The notes under the pieces are model-generated. The model saw only the letters and a list, made by a program, of their open reading frames with translations, ran no database searches and had not been told where the DNA came from. The position numbers and the translations under genes are program-made. Of a stretch of DNA of 64,000 nucleotides, positions 36,131 to 49,031 are shown one piece after another; the stretch's first letter is position 1, and each line of letters begins with the position of its first letter. The stretch lies in contig JAJLRJ010000004.1 in NCBI GenBank assembly GCA_024195265.1, positions 28,470,434 through 28,534,433 of the forward strand. Direction: 5' to 3'. This stretch comes from Dendrophyllia cribrosa (Eukaryota; Cnidaria; Anthozoa; Scleractinia; Dendrophylliidae).

Positions 36131-37482
36131 AAAGTGTCAAAATTGGCTAACTTTAGAAACAAAAATCACTACCTGGTACATGGATTTTGAACTCAAGTTA
36201 ACATTCTAATAAAACAGCAACTCTAGTTCTATTGAAATATGAAATAAAATTTTGGGGCAATTAAAACTGCGAAGTTTGACAGCCGAAAACATTCACGCTA
36301 CTTGATCGAAATTGGAGAATGTTAACCATCAACAACAGTCGCATCGCCCGCCGATAAAATTGAATTGCCCTGGTGTTTTATTATATTTTCTTCAAGGAGA
36401 CCTTTCTCGTACCACTTTATGGCCATATTTAGGTTTTGCTGGTAAAATGCATCCTCTGTAGCTTCGAAAAAGTTATATTCCTTTAGTCGTTTCTCAGGCA
36501 AATTAAGACAAGTCGCTTTATACTCTGTTTACAACCAAGAATTATCGTCGATAAACCCTTGTGAATCTCTTCATCTTCACTACTTTCTTAGGGCATCTTC
36601 TTATATGATAACATAAGACATAAAAATAAAACAAAACGAAAGTAAAGCGGGACTCACCTTTGATTTCTTTGGGTCAAGAACGATACAAGAACGTCGAGAA
36701 AACAAAGTCCGTTCATCGCCGTGCCGAGCGTGACAGCATTGCGAGGCACCGTGACAAGTTTTACTAAGTCCCAGGTCACCAGCTCTGTCACGTCAACAGG
36801 CGGAAAACGAGTAGTCTCCTGAGCTACTGTCTAAACATTTATTAGTAAAATTCATGGCAACGTAATTTTGTTTAAAGCTGATGTAACATTGAATTCATTG
36901 CAATAACTGTGAGTCATTCTTACAACTGTGAGTTTTGTGGTGCTGCACTTGTCTTACAATTCGTTTCTGGTATTGTACCCCTACAAGTTTAGGAACATCT
37001 TTGTTTCGGAATTTCGTCTGCAGCCAGGGTTCTCAATATCAAAAAAAGTTGAGGATAAACACACTAGGCTGTGGTTTGACTTGAAATTTTGTTGAAATTT
37101 TGAATGGAGAAAAGGAGCCAATGTAAACAATCTTCGTAAAGAAAGGCAAAACGTACGCGTTCTGCTGATCGAGGCGGCATCGCCAATTAGCTCAAAATAG
37201 TTTCATTACCGAGGCTCTGTCGTTTGCAAAATAGAGAAAGAATTTAGCACTTTTAAGCTGCAGAAGGCCTATAAACACATTTTCATAGATCTTTGAGAAC
37301 TCTATTTATCTTGTAAGTTTAGAAACTGACTCAGGGAGTTGACAGTTTGACATGAAAAGTGGGCGGAACTTAGCCTTTACCTCGCGCGTTCGCGTTTAAA
37401 AAATAACCAGTGTCTCGCGCGACTATCGCGCAATGCATGCGCAGAACGTATGCGCAATAACGATAGGAGGCGCCGTCCTTAA

Positions 37483-38107
37483 CCTAGACGCAATCTGGGC
37501 AAGAGAACTTTTATATTCCCAGGATCAATATTATTTTAGTTATAATTGTAATTTTAAAACCGCCTAGAATAGTATTATCATCCTGATAATTAAGCATTTT
37601 TATTTACGTTTTTTGTTAACGTGATACTGTTCTTTTATGTGTAAATTTTTAATGTAAATAGGCAGGACAAGGCAAGAGGAGATAATATCAAATATCCGAT
37701 GTCGCTTAAACTTGACACAAACATTGAGGGTCATGAGTAGACACATTTACAGGACATAAGTTCAAGATGTTTTTTTCTCTCCAAGTTGGAGGAAATCCCC
37801 CCCCCCCCCCCCCCCACCCCCCCGAAAAAAATTTTTTTTTTCACAAATTTATGAATATTAATCATCTAAATTTAGTTTAATGGTAAGACAACAAGAATAG
37901 CAGCCTGGAAACATAAACTACTAAATCGTATTCTATATTGATCAGTCTTGTTTGCTTTGAGTTTTCCTTTCCCGATGCCGCAAGTGAAAGGCATGTTAAA
38001 TCATTTTCAAAAGACCCCAAAATTTGATCATTTTTATCTCGTGAATACGCGAAGCGTTGAACGAGATATAGTATACAGAGGACAGTCACCCCTTCCATCC
38101 AGGTCCT
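37483..38107. other. Gene-free stretch
   Basis: No gene. Contains a C-run near 37797-37823. Confidence 0.5.
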
Positions 38108-39062
38108 GTTTTTTTTTTTTTTTTTTTTTTTTTTTTGTAATGTAATCTTTATTTCCAATAACAAAAAATACAACAATCTACATTTAAGTTATAATTATTA
38201 CATTATTACTAGTATTTTTTATTTAAGAGATTGATTACACTACATTTTATTATTATTACGATATATTTATGAAAAGGTATTTATACACTGTTGTATGATA
38301 CACCATAAATTAATAACCAATAGATTGACATTAAGGATTTAAAAGATTGTTTTCATACACATTCCACTTGTTTTTAAAAAATTGATATTTGTTTTGCTTT
38401 TTTGCAACATACTTTTCTGTGTCGTATTTATTGTTCAAAATTTGTTTAAAGTGTGCAATTGCAGGCTTGTATTCTTTGCGTCTGCAGTCCCAAATATAAA
38501 TCTTTCCTATAAGTAAGACATAGTTGACCAGATCCATCTCCTCCCTTAAAAAACCAATAATTACATCTCGAAGTAAGAGACTTCTGCAACTACTGAGTTT
38601 ACTTAAAATAAGAAAGATTACATCATTCCAAAAGGATTTTGAAAAAGAGCACTCAAACAAGATATGGTGAATAGTTTCAGGAGTCTCTTTACAAAAGGTA
38701 CAATTCGAGTCTGTAATGTACCCTATTTTACAAAGAAGTTTATTAGTGTATAAAATGTAGTTTAACACCTTGTACTGAAAGGAACGCACATAAGGCTCAG
38801 AAGCAACTCTCAAAGGTAACAGGTATGCTTCAGAAAGTTGTTCGTCTGTTAAATTAAATTCGTTAGCTAGCGTAACCCATTTTTTGGGGTGTTCATGAGT
38901 AAGTTGTATTAAGGTGCTGTAGTAGTAGTTCCGACATTTATAGTTTTCTAAATCAAAGACCATTTTAAAAGAAGGCGGCCTTATGCGTAAATGATCAGGA
39001 ACCGATTTCCTCAAACCAGTCCAAGTCAAAAAGTTCGAGTTAATTGGTCCTTTTTGATTCAC
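38108..39062 (-). pseudogene. 5'-truncated LINE, C-terminal end of ORF2 with poly(A) tail
   Basis: A 243-residue minus-strand frame (39062-38331) ends a non-LTR retrotransposon ORF2. It has the zf-RVT-type cysteine block (CTFCKETPETIHHILFECSF) that follows the reverse transcriptase in Tx1/L1-like elements. Downstream is about 200 bases of 3' UTR, then a T-run (38109-38136) that is the poly(A) tail seen from plus. The reverse transcriptase and endonuclease are missing, so it is a typical dead insertion. Exact clade not determined. Confidence 0.75.
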
Positions 39063-39227
39063 CGTGTCAAAAGACTTTAATTAACTTCCTCTTTTCATAG
39101 TAAAGTAACTATTAGAGAACAATAACAACAACTTGTTTTGTGGGTGCCAATGGGGAAGTGGGTAATGAAATGCTCAGAAATAATACTTTTTTCCGCAGTA
39201 CTGCTAGGTAAACATGTATCGGATAAA

Positions 39228-39526
39228 GCCTACAGCCCATGGAGATACAGACCGTGGATGGGTGAGGTAGTTGGGCCTCAGGTTGCACCCACGCGAAAGC
39301 ACTCCTGGGTAGAGAGGAGGTAGTTGGGCCTCCTCTCTGATTGGAGGTAGTAGGGCCTCCTCTAACCTAGATCCTAACCTACAGCCCATGGAGATACAGA
39401 CCGTGGATGAGGTAGTTGGGCCTCAGGTTGCACCCACGCGAAAGCACTCCTGGGTAGAGAGGAGGGAGTTGGGCCTCCTCTCTGATTGGAGGGAGTATGG
39501 CCTCCTCTAACCTAGATTCGAGCAGT
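39228..39526 (+). repeat. Two tandem copies of a 149-bp unit
   Basis: The unit beginning CCTACAGCCCATGGAGATAC occurs at about 39228 and 39377 with a few differences. Each copy itself contains shorter repeats of TTGGGCCTCCTCT. Open frames across it are by-products. Confidence 0.85.
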
Positions 39527-42303
39527 ACAGAAAAACTGGAGGGAGTTGGGCCTCGAGAAACGAGTCTATGGGGGCAAAAGTGTGACGAGAGGAGCACTTC
39601 ATCCCCACAAAATGCAAAGCATTCCCCCATCGACGAGCCACAGGAAAAAATAGAGCTAGCGGTACCAGAAATAATGTCAATGCAAGCGTAAGAATAATAT
39701 GCCTTCTATTTTGTAATAATACAATGCCTTGCATTTGTGAGGGTTGAAGAAGTTGAAAACATCATCAGTAAAGTAATAATGAAAAAAGGGGCTTGAGACA
39801 GTAAAAATAAACTGAAAAAAAAAGGGGGGCGGGGAGGGGAGAGGGAATCCCAGAATAAATGTTTTGAAGCCTTTGGTGACATGTGAACGTGCAAACCTCC
39901 CAAAGTAAAAAGGCATTGGTGTCACTTTGATTAGGTAATTACACCATGTACAGAGTTCACACAGAAGCTTTGGAATAAATGTGGTTACTTGCAGAGAATC
40001 AAACCGCTCTACGTTCGAAATAGATAGAGATCACTACGGTCTCAGAGCTAGTGGGAGAACTAGGTCACGTGTACCAATAGTCAAAATTGGTCGCTGAAAT
40101 ATGGAGTGTTTACTCAAGAAAAAGAATTTCCGAGTTGAGTGTGAAATAAAAAAAGGCACGAGGTAAGCTCCAAAGTTGTGTGAACCTTGCAATGGGCTGG
40201 TACTGATTGAAATGCTCGCCCGCCTGTCACGAAAAAACCCTTAAAAAACCCAGTTGGAAAAAATAAGGGAACGTGTACTCCCAGAAAAAATGCAGGCTCA
40301 CCACCCCTAGAGCTCGGGGCAATCAGGTACCAGAAGATACGAAAATATGCCTAGTTACTGTAAGAAAACGGTAGAAAAAGAAGGTCCGTGCAGGATCCAA
40401 GGCAAGGTGACCACTTCTGACTGTTGATGGACAGCTACATCTTGTTGGCATGGTCAGTGTTGCAAACTAATTTCCAGCTTGTATGTGCCAGCCAGTGACA
40501 CAGTGCTGTTGGGCATGGGAGATGTCCACCGGACAACAAGGACCAGACTTTTCGAATTGTAGGCCCCATGGGCAGATTTTTGAATGGCAGACATTTGCAA
40601 ACAAAAAATAGTATTAGACACTGTGAGATAACAGGGACATGTAAACGAAAAAAAAAAACGACGAATAAATGAGGTTAATGGAGGTCACAGGTGAAATAAT
40701 GGTTGGCTGCGATTTCTTTTCTGTTTGGATCCAGCAATCTCCCCCGACACTTATGACCGCCCGTTTATGTTCGCCGTTGTTGCTGTTATCAGCGATTAAA
40801 ATATAGATGGCTGCGTCACGGTATTCCTTGGTTTGCTTTATTGTTGCAAGGGTCTCACGACAGTGTAAGTTTATGTGTTGTTTTTCTAGGATTGTTCAGA
40901 TTTATTGGAGATCGAGTAAGCATATGTTTTAATCACGTCATCGTTTTAACAGCTGTGCTGCTAGCTTGTCCTCTCTCTGTGACAAATATTCGATGTTATT
41001 CGCTAATGACTTCAGTCGAATTTTTCGCAATTTCCGTATATATGCAAACCGGAATACGTCGCTGTAAGTAACGCAGCTGTCACGCTTAGCCTGTTTCTTT
41101 CGTATCACAACAAAGCAACCAGCAAAATGTTTTAGTGTTGATTGCACTCTCAAGTGGCGGCTAAGTATGAACAAATAGATTTTTGGCAGGGCATAAATCG
41201 ACATCATACTGCTTCTTTAGCCGTTAAATGGGGAAAAATTGAAAAGAGACATAACAACAGACAAAATTAAAAACATATAAAAGACACAGGACCTGGCTTT
41301 CGAGGAAATGGACCATGTCATCGTGAAGAGCTGGAACGGGACTTTGGGCGGTGATCCAGACTGGTTTTAAGGAGCTGGCGGGATCCTCGGGGATGGTTGT
41401 CATTGTGTTTTCTGCTTGGGTTGTGCGAATCCGTTTTGGGGCAGAGTCAGCTAATTATAGAGCAGCGCTGCGTGTTCGAGGCTGCGAGTTAGGCACTTTT
41501 AAGCGATCGAGGAGTACGGCTCGATTCCCAGTAGAAATGAGGCCTTGCTCGTTGCATAGATTCCTCAACTCGAAGACTCTCAGGAGGGCTAAAACGTTTT
41601 TTGGCGGGATATGTGCTCGTCTGGTTGTGTAATCCGCTGAATCCGGTGCGAGTCTTTTCCTTTGCTGTGCGCGTCGAGTTGGCGGAGAGATTAATCGCTT
41701 TCTTGCAGCTTTTTGGCACGCTAATCCCCGGGCAATATTGAATACAATAACTCGGTGTCCGATCAGTCGTTTTTGAGTTCTTGAAGGAGTCAGCGTGAAG
41801 ATTTGTTGGCACGATTTAGGAACTTGTGGCTAAACGAGCACGAGGAATACAAGAATGAACGAGCATGCTCCGATCATGCCAAGAGATGACAGCACTAAAA
41901 TTTCATTGGATGAGAGACACCACGTGGGGTGTGACTGGTTGTGTCACGCAAACCGGAAGGCACGTACGCCCCAGGCTTAACCGCGCGATACAAGAGTTGT
42001 TAATTAACTATAATTTATTGCAGTGCTCCAATAAATTAGGATTAATAGTATTCTTGTCAAATAACAGGTCCTGTGCTTCCATCCAGGTCCTGTCCTTCTT
42101 TCCAGGTCCGGTCCTTCCTTCCAGGTCGTGTCCTTCCTTCCAGGTCCGGTCCTTCCTTCCATGGACTGTAAACGTTTTTGTAATTCCCCAGTGTATTACG
42201 TCATCCACGAGCATAACTTAGAACTCAAAGAAACAAATGTTAATTATTTGTTTTTCGGTTATTTATATTCACCTTTTCCTTCTGTCACTTTCTACTTGAT
42301 AAT
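39527..42303. other. Gene-free stretch with a short minisatellite
   Basis: No gene recognised. At 42066-42165 a unit of about 20 bases, (T)CCTTCCTTCCAGGTCCGG with variants, repeats about five times. Its CCATCCAGGTCCTG phrase also occurs next to the LINE tail at 38096. Confidence 0.5.
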
Positions 42304-42639
42304 AGGGACCTTAAGATTCAAGGACGGGAGGAATGAAGACGGCTACCGGAAGTAAATTTGCACTACTAAGCATGCGCACGAGAACTTCCAACTCGCGTGC
42401 TTGCCGTCCTAGTCTCGTCGAGAACGCTATTTCGTAGGTTTTGCTGTCCTGTCGAGAACGTGAGTATTTTCGTCGTGTTTTCACTTGTAAACTATTTCAA
42501 TCGATTCCATTTTCAGATATACTAACGATATTGCTTTTAAAGATCACATTTTTGCGATTGTAGTGTAAATGACTTGAAACAGGTAAAAATTTTTTATAAA
42601 TATACTGACTGTGTATTTGTTTGTGTTTCAGTCGTCGCC

Positions 42640-43676
42640 ATGAATTTTCCCGCGCAGTCAACAACAGGATCCACGGCCAAAAAGAAACTAAATCATTGTA
42701 AGTAAAGTTGAAGACGTCTGGTAGAAATGGGGTATCAATCGAGTAAAGAAAGCACAACAAAAGGATACTTCGATCTTTAGTTATGATTTTATTCGATATT
42801 TTAATTTGTTATGTTTTTAGTTTGAGGTCGATGTTTACCTTCTGCTCAGTTATGGCAAATGATAAATTGAATGTTTCAGCGAGAATTCGCAAATGAATTT
42901 AGTCTTATTCAAGGGCTTAATTTTGATTATAATTTTCAGGAAGCCAATGGTTTGGAGCACTCTACACGACGAGATGTTATGCAGAGAAATATTGGTAGCA
43001 GATCCCTTTACTGGCACAAAAAAAGAGTACGGTGGCAAGAGGAACAAAGTGGGAACAGGTCGCCGAAAATTTAAACAAAATTCAGGCTGTGTACTTCAAA
43101 GTTGACAAGAGGGCAGTCCGAGATCGTTACAACCACCTTTCAAAGGAGCTGAGAAGCAAATTGAAAAAAGAAGAAAAAGAAAGTGGAATCGAAACTCATA
43201 TGACAGAAGTCGAAGTGGCAGTAGAGGAACTGATTGAGAAAGAAGATGCAGCTGAGACAGAACAAAGAGTTGTTGACAACCAGAAGAAAATGAAGGACAG
43301 CCAAGACAGGGAAAATGCCGAGAACATTCGAAAGAAGGCTATGGAAAGACTTGGGCAAACGAAGAAAAGAAAAGCAGACGATGGAAAAAGCGAAGGAAGA
43401 AAAAAGAAGAAAAGATCAAGCGGCAGCGACACATTGAACTTTCTAAGAGAGAAAAATGAACAGGTTCAGGCAATGCAAAGAGAGGAATTCGGCCTGAGGA
43501 GACAGCAGCTTGAGAGTAAATCAAAGAAGCAAGATATCTTCATGCAAGTGATGCTGCATCAGCAGCAACAAAAACAAAAACACATGCAGGACTTTCAGGC
43601 CATGATGAGTATGCAAGCAAAACAGCAAAACGATTTGATGCTAGCCCTTGTTTCTAAGTTAGTAGAAAAGAAGTAA
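42640..43676 (+). pseudogene. Harbinger Myb/SANT-like protein (element 2)
   Basis: A probable first exon (about 42640-42697, donor GTAAGT) is followed by an intron to the acceptor TTTTCAG at 42939. Exon 2 starts KPMVWSTLHDEMLCREI, the trihelix/Myb-like helix start. Splicing phase with the ATG at 42640 is inconsistent, so either the start differs or an indel lies in exon 1. Near 43030 the frame shifts. The rest (43032-43676) is open: it completes the DNA-binding fold (WEQVAENLN), then a Lys/Glu-rich coiled coil with a basic RKKKKRS patch, and a Gln/Met-rich tail ending at TAA. Role: partner of the Harbinger transposase. Better preserved than the copy in element 1. Confidence 0.7.
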
Positions 43677-44006
43677 AATGTTCACTCGTTATGTAATAAA
43701 CAACTAGGGCACAAGTGGTTGCACCGGCAACATTTGGGTTTTTAAAACTTGGTTTTTACCTGTTTTTGATGTTATTGTTTGTCTATATTTCACACAGAGA
43801 ACAAATTAAATAAGTTTATTTATTGTTGGCTTAGTTGACAGTAAACTGGAATTTAATAGTTGACATTGAAATTATACGCTTTAAAATACACTTTTTTTTA
43901 ACCTTGACATGTTACACTTTAAACTTTGTATACATGTCATTAAAGAATATTCTGATTTGGGTCAGTGTAGATCTACCCATATTCCTTATAGTCACTTGAA
44001 GAAATC
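43677..44006. other. Spacer between convergent Harbinger genes
   Basis: About 330 AT-rich bases without a frame. Presumably holds the 3' ends of both transcripts. Confidence 0.5.
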
Positions 44007-45727
44007 TTAAATAAAATAGTCTTGTAGGGTTGGAGGATCCAAATTAAAAAAGTCTGAAGTTTGATTTCCATTGAAGCAGGTATGGGCATTGCGAAGTATT
44101 GCACTGACAATATACATTTTCCCCACAGAACTTAGACCAATTTTTAAATTCTTATGGAAATCCATAAATTTAAAATAGTTGATAATGTCCCCAAAAAGCC
44201 ACTCTACTGATTTACGCACAGTACTCATGGAGGAGTTGAAGGCTTGCATGGCAAGAGTTAGAACTGTATTCCTGAATTCGAAGGGAGCCTAGAGGTGGAT
44301 GCGAAGAGGGTAGGCAGGGTCACCATAAAGGCACATGGGTTGACCAGTGGAAGAAAATGCATACTGCTGCAGATCATTAAGCAGTCCAGAATCTGCCAAC
44401 ATACCAGCATCGTGCTTTCTTCCTTCTGGATTGAAATTGAGAACCAAAATAGTGAACGTTAGGATTAGTCAGGAACTCGAGAGGTGCTCCTCAAACGTTT
44501 GGCTTGGGGTGTGTGCTGCAATTCTTAACACCCTTAACCTACCCTGATTCAGACCTGACCTAGCCTGAAATGTCAGTCTCCTTACTTACCTCGAGGGTTA
44601 GGCTAAAGGGTCAGATATGACTGGTATTTTAGTCTAAACCTGACCATATTTTAAATCAGACTCCACCCAGGGGTCAGAAACCTTTGAAGCCTTGAAACAG
44701 ATTACAAAGGCATCCTTGGGTTTTGAACAAATTTCAATTGGGGTTGTAGAAATTAACTGTTATGAACCACAGAAAATAAATCTTACCTACAGGACCGTAC
44801 ATATTTGCGATCATAATCTTTAATCTTTTAATCTTTAATAATTATTTATACACGGTAAAAAAAATCATCAGGTATAAAAATTCCTATACAATAACTAACG
44901 TACTAAAACCTTAAAATCCTAATCTTAACATTAAATATTAACTTAAAACAATAAGCCACGCAAAAACCTGATTTCCATGAATGCCGTGTTTAAAAATTAT
45001 AGTAGAGAAGGCGTTTAAATTCACTTAATGAATAAGACTCTCTAATGTTACAGGGTAAGCTGTTCCAAACGGTTGCCCCGCTGTAACTAACCATTAGGCA
45101 AGGTGACAGATTGAAATTTGAGCGCGTGGACCCGCTTGTGTCCATTGTAGACAACTCTTTGTAATTCTCCGGGACGACATATTGCTCTTACGGTTCCATC
45201 TATGAACCATATGCAGTTATCCAGTGCTGCACCTTTGTCAGAGATAGCATCCGCATATCTCTTAAGGCTCACAGGATCACGAATTGTGTTGTTCCACTGG
45301 GTTATTCTGTGGCCGTGTGTATTGTAAATAAAATCCAAAGCGATGTTGTAAATCATGCTCAGTTCCGGTACTGGTCGGCCGAAACGAGGGATTAAATCGG
45401 AGTAGCGACAAGGGTAGGTCAGTCGTCTTTAGAGCACACAAAGACCTTCAATTCCAGGAGCTGTTGTACCTTGGTGGCATTAAAACGTTTCGGGAATATC
45501 CAGTGCCTCTACAAGTACTGGAATTTCAGTTTTCCCAAAGCGAAATTCGGCTTTGCATTCCGTTTCATCCATCGCGTCCAAGTCAAATAGTTCGTACTGT
45601 TCATATATGGAAATTCTGGATTCTTGGAGAAATGTTCTTCATACAACACGAAAAACTCATGGTCGTCTATAGTACCTTCGTTGTAGCTTTCTAAAAGAAG
45701 ATTTCTGGCATCTTTAAAGGACGTCAT
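44007..45727 (-). pseudogene. PIF/Harbinger DDE transposase (element 2)
   Basis: The N-terminal part (45727-45509) starts MTSFKDARNLLLESYNEGTI and then frameshifts. The middle (45356-45087) holds the first catalytic Asp in FIDGTV. Reading stops at 45085, where a LINE 3' fragment is inserted. Beyond it, coding resumes near 44815, then an intron (44786-44426; GTAAG donor, CCAG acceptor) joins GPV to EGRKHDAG in frame. The last part has the second Asp in YGDPAYP and the third catalytic Glu in KSVEW, and ends at 44007. All three catalytic residues remain, but the insertion and frameshifts make it non-functional. Confidence 0.8.
44815..45085 (-). mobile_element. LINE 3' fragment inserted in the transposase gene
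   Basis: In the minus frame it reads SGATVWNSLPCNIRESYSL and then KRLLYYNF plus stop. This is the characteristic C-terminal end of a reverse transcriptase in a common invertebrate LINE group. It is followed by 3' UTR and a tail of TTTAATC-like repeats (44815-44840). It interrupts the transposase just after a TLPNG stretch. Target duplication not determined. Confidence 0.7.
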
Positions 45728-45794
45728 TGCTGGTATTAAAAGAAAAGTATCGGCGTCGCCGTCCTACGCGAAATTACACATTCTTAAGTATTAT

Positions 45795-46019
45795 GGGACT
45801 TTAGATCGGACGACGAGTACGAGATTGAGTACGAGTACGACTTTTAAAACTTAGTTCGCGTACTCTAAATAACCATTTACCACACAAATTTATACCTAGA
45901 GTCTTCTTATCTTCTGGTTTGCAACAGGAAGGACCGACAGCTCTGGGGACGTGACTGGCTTTAAATTCAAAAGTCATACTCGTACTCAATCTCGTACTCG
46001 TCGTCCGATCTAAAGTCCC
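45795..46019. repeat. Harbinger-like MITE (GGGACTTTAGATCGGA termini)
   Basis: Arms of about 55 bases, GGGACTTTAGATCGGACGAC and its reverse complement, with GAGTACGAG repeats. About 225 bases, close to the right end of element 2. Confidence 0.75.
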
Positions 46020-46120
46020 CTAATTTGTCTTTGGCGGGAACGACGGGATTGGTCCCAGTCTCACTCGTCCAGTGCCGTCCCCGTCGTAGCTTCCCGACCT
46101 TGTATCTTAAGGTCCCTAAT

Positions 46121-49031
46121 GACGGTAGATACATCGAAACATCGTATCGCGATAATTTTTGTTTACTTTGATAATTTTTTTTAATTTAAAAGAGGGTGGT
46201 CGTTTAAAGTGGCTGGTACCAGTTTTCGGCTTGTTGACTGTATAAACTTTGGAAATTATAAAAGTACATTAAATTATAACCTAAATTATAACAGCATTGG
46301 CGCTCTTTGGTGACGGCCGTGTGTGTTTAACCACGAAGAGGAATAAGTAAGTTAAGTATTCTAAGTAAACTACAAGAAACCAGGGAAAAGAAACCAAATT
46401 GCACTCGCCGAAGCGGATCGTGCAATTTGAGCTTTTTGAAAACTTAACTCACTCGTACAAATGAATCCCAAATTGAACTCGAAACCGTAGTAGACAAATA
46501 ACACATAGCTAATCGATAAGATTATAAATGTGTAAATCTGCAGTTTCCTTTTTGGTAATTTTCCCCGAATGGGATAGACAAGACCGCAGGTAAATTATAC
46601 AGGACAAGTTGTACTGTTTAATTTAGGAAAACTACAAGACGCACATCACGCTGTCAAATCGCTCTTAAATTTTGAAGCTTGAAAATATCACTTGAGGTGA
46701 TATCGCGTGACTGCAATATATATTTTTTTGCAATAGAAACATCGCAATATGCAAATACAAGAATATATATGTCCCCTTCAGGGCACTGTAAAGCCAACAT
46801 CACTCAACAAAGCTGGCATAGAAAAACTATTTCAAAGTAGCTTGTTCTTAAACTATTGTGAAGCTCAACGATTTGTTTCAGGGTCTAAAGGCAAGGCACA
46901 CCCGAGACTATATCAGGTACGTTTTTATTCCCTTAAATAATTTACGTATGGTTTTGGGGTCTGTTTTTAAGTTCTTGATATTAATTCAACTGATTAAATT
47001 GAAGCTCTATAAAAATATGTCTCCTGTATGTCTCAGTGATGTGCAAAACGGCTCTTTAATGGCCCTTATAAACGAGCAGTTAACATTTCAATAAAACGTA
47101 AAGCTGCATTGAACAGTTACGACCTGTTTCACTTTCATGATGGCAACACTAAATTGCGATGAAGTAATCGAAGCGCAGATCGTTTATTTATACGTCGTTC
47201 CTCTTTAATATTAATGATAAATTTTGTCATAACATTGTCAAAGTGTTGCTGTGGATCCACGAGCCCGGCTTCGGCTACTATAACAAAAATCCAAAACTGA
47301 TGTTCAAACGAAAGGAGAAAATGCAAGATGCGATCGCCATAAATGTTTTTAAGTTTTTAAGTTTTAAGTTTTAAGTTTGAGTGGAGCAAGTCAGAAACAT
47401 ATGGAAAACTTGGAATTTCGAAACTAGCCTTTATTCCGGTTATAATTGTTCTCAAATAATCCGCTGAAACACGGCTTTGTTCACCTCCGGCCGGTAAAGT
47501 TTATTTCAGCGACAGCCGACTAATGTCCTGCTCGCCACCAATTTTCCGGTATCGATTCTCAACAAACATTTTCGACTCTCCGCTTTGAAGTTGTGTTTTT
47601 CAGCTTTTTGAAGTTCATCAGACCTATTTGGACGATTTTCTCATTGAATAATTTCACCACGTCAAGAACACAGCGCAGAAAAGTTTGGCAAAACTTTCGC
47701 TGATGGCGTCTGTACTCTTTTTGACAATAAAAATTTGCCAATGGGCGCGCGAAAATTCGCACGTTATGGTAATAAAGATCGAATAAAACTTGTTTATACT
47801 TCTTGGAAGACTTGAAACATCTATTGGAACTTTTTGCGACAAAACGAGTTTGCTTGATACAATATATATCTAAAGTTTCTAAGATGACTTGTTTACTTGT
47901 GAACAAAAAAAAAACATTATTGGTTCCTGACACTCTTTAGTATATCAGAACACCGTTCCGGCGCTTTCCATGAGGTTTTCATGAGGGCTGTGAACTTTGC
48001 TGTCTAGATCTCTATGTTGATTCTGTACAACCCAAGTCCTTTTCTTTAGTCAGTAGTTGTGGAGTCTTCATACTACATAAAGGTACTTTCATAAATATTC
48101 CAATAGATTTGTCTATGCAGTCTATGCAGGCTTTGTAACTCACGGACCAATCTGTTTTGTAATTAGTTTAAACTCCAACTTCCCTAACGTCTTCTACAAT
48201 TTGGCGCTTTAGAGATCAAATTCGATACGGCGGACACTGCTTTCAAAGAGGAACTGTCTGAGATAACCCCACTGTCGACAGTTCTGGAATGCGCTGACCA
48301 CGGAAACATAATACAGCGGGTAATTAAACGTTTACAGGGATCCACATGTTACCATTTTCCCTTAGAGTTAATTTCTTTAATTTGGTAAAGCATAAAGCTT
48401 TTAAGATAAACGTTTTGATTGCGGTTTGGTTGAAGGAATGTTACAGCCGCGAGGGCGAATGTGTTCAATTATCTTCGTTTAGAATTGTGATGATTAATGA
48501 TCATTATATATATAGTTTTAGCACCAGGTTTGGTTCGCACAAAGACTGTTGTTTATCATTTCAATTCCTTACTCTACTCCCCAAAAAACCTAACAATAAA
48601 ATTTGGAAGTTAACATTAAAAAAGTGACAAACAGCACAGACGAAAAGTACCCTTCTTTCAGTGTTTATCCAGACACGCAAATGTTAGAACCAATAACACT
48701 TCCATGTGAACCAGGGCAAATATAATGCTATAAGAATACTATCAAGTACACCGCTAAATATAAGCAAATGAGTACTTGAATATCCCTAGAGAGCGAATAA
48801 ATTTACTTCGGCCGAATAAATTTAAGAGTCAGGTTCTGATCAATGTAGATTTCCCGAATACAGTGCTACTCAAAAAGGACAGCGCGAATCTTTTGAGATA
48901 CACAAACTAAATTACTTAGTATCACAAAAAAGAAGACAGCTGCTAGCGCTATGCTGTTGTTAATGAATGGAAACCTAAAACTACATATCATTTTACGATA
49001 ATTATGATTTATGGCTTGTTTTTCGTGCAGA
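46121..49031. other. Gene-free stretch
   Basis: About 2.9 kb of AT-rich sequence. The open frames (up to 124 residues at 47559-47933, minus) show no domain or motif. Short TTTTAAG repeats at 47345-47380. Confidence 0.5.

Larger units (their letters stand above)
33390..37478. mobile_element. TTAA-flanked DNA element, non-autonomous
   Basis: Starts GGACGGCGCCTCCTA and ends with its perfect reverse complement. TTAA is at 33386-33389 and 37479-37482, a 4-bp duplication as made by piggyBac and Kolobok transposases. The TIR is short. The 4.1 kb interior has no transposase frame. It contains a long palindrome (34402-35767) and a short hairpin (36104-36130). Confidence 0.65.
42304..46117. mobile_element. 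PIF/Harbinger element 2
   Basis: Starts AGGGACCTTAAGATTCAAGG and ends with the near reverse complement. AAT lies at 42301-42303 and 46118-46120 (3-bp duplication). It carries a Myb/SANT gene on plus and a DDE transposase on minus, facing each other as in element 1. Nested inside are a LINE 3' fragment (44815-45085) and a Harbinger-like MITE (45795-46019). Confidence 0.8.

Noticed and set aside
39138..39630. Similar repeated frames
   Set aside because: They come from the 149-bp tandem duplication.
41265..41840. Overlapping frames of about 100 residues
   Set aside because: Locally GC-richer but no recognisable domain, splice sites or element ends.
47559..47933. 124-residue minus-strand frame near the virus-like cluster
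   Set aside because: AT-rich, no motif, no TATATACC element, lies outside the compact gene cluster.
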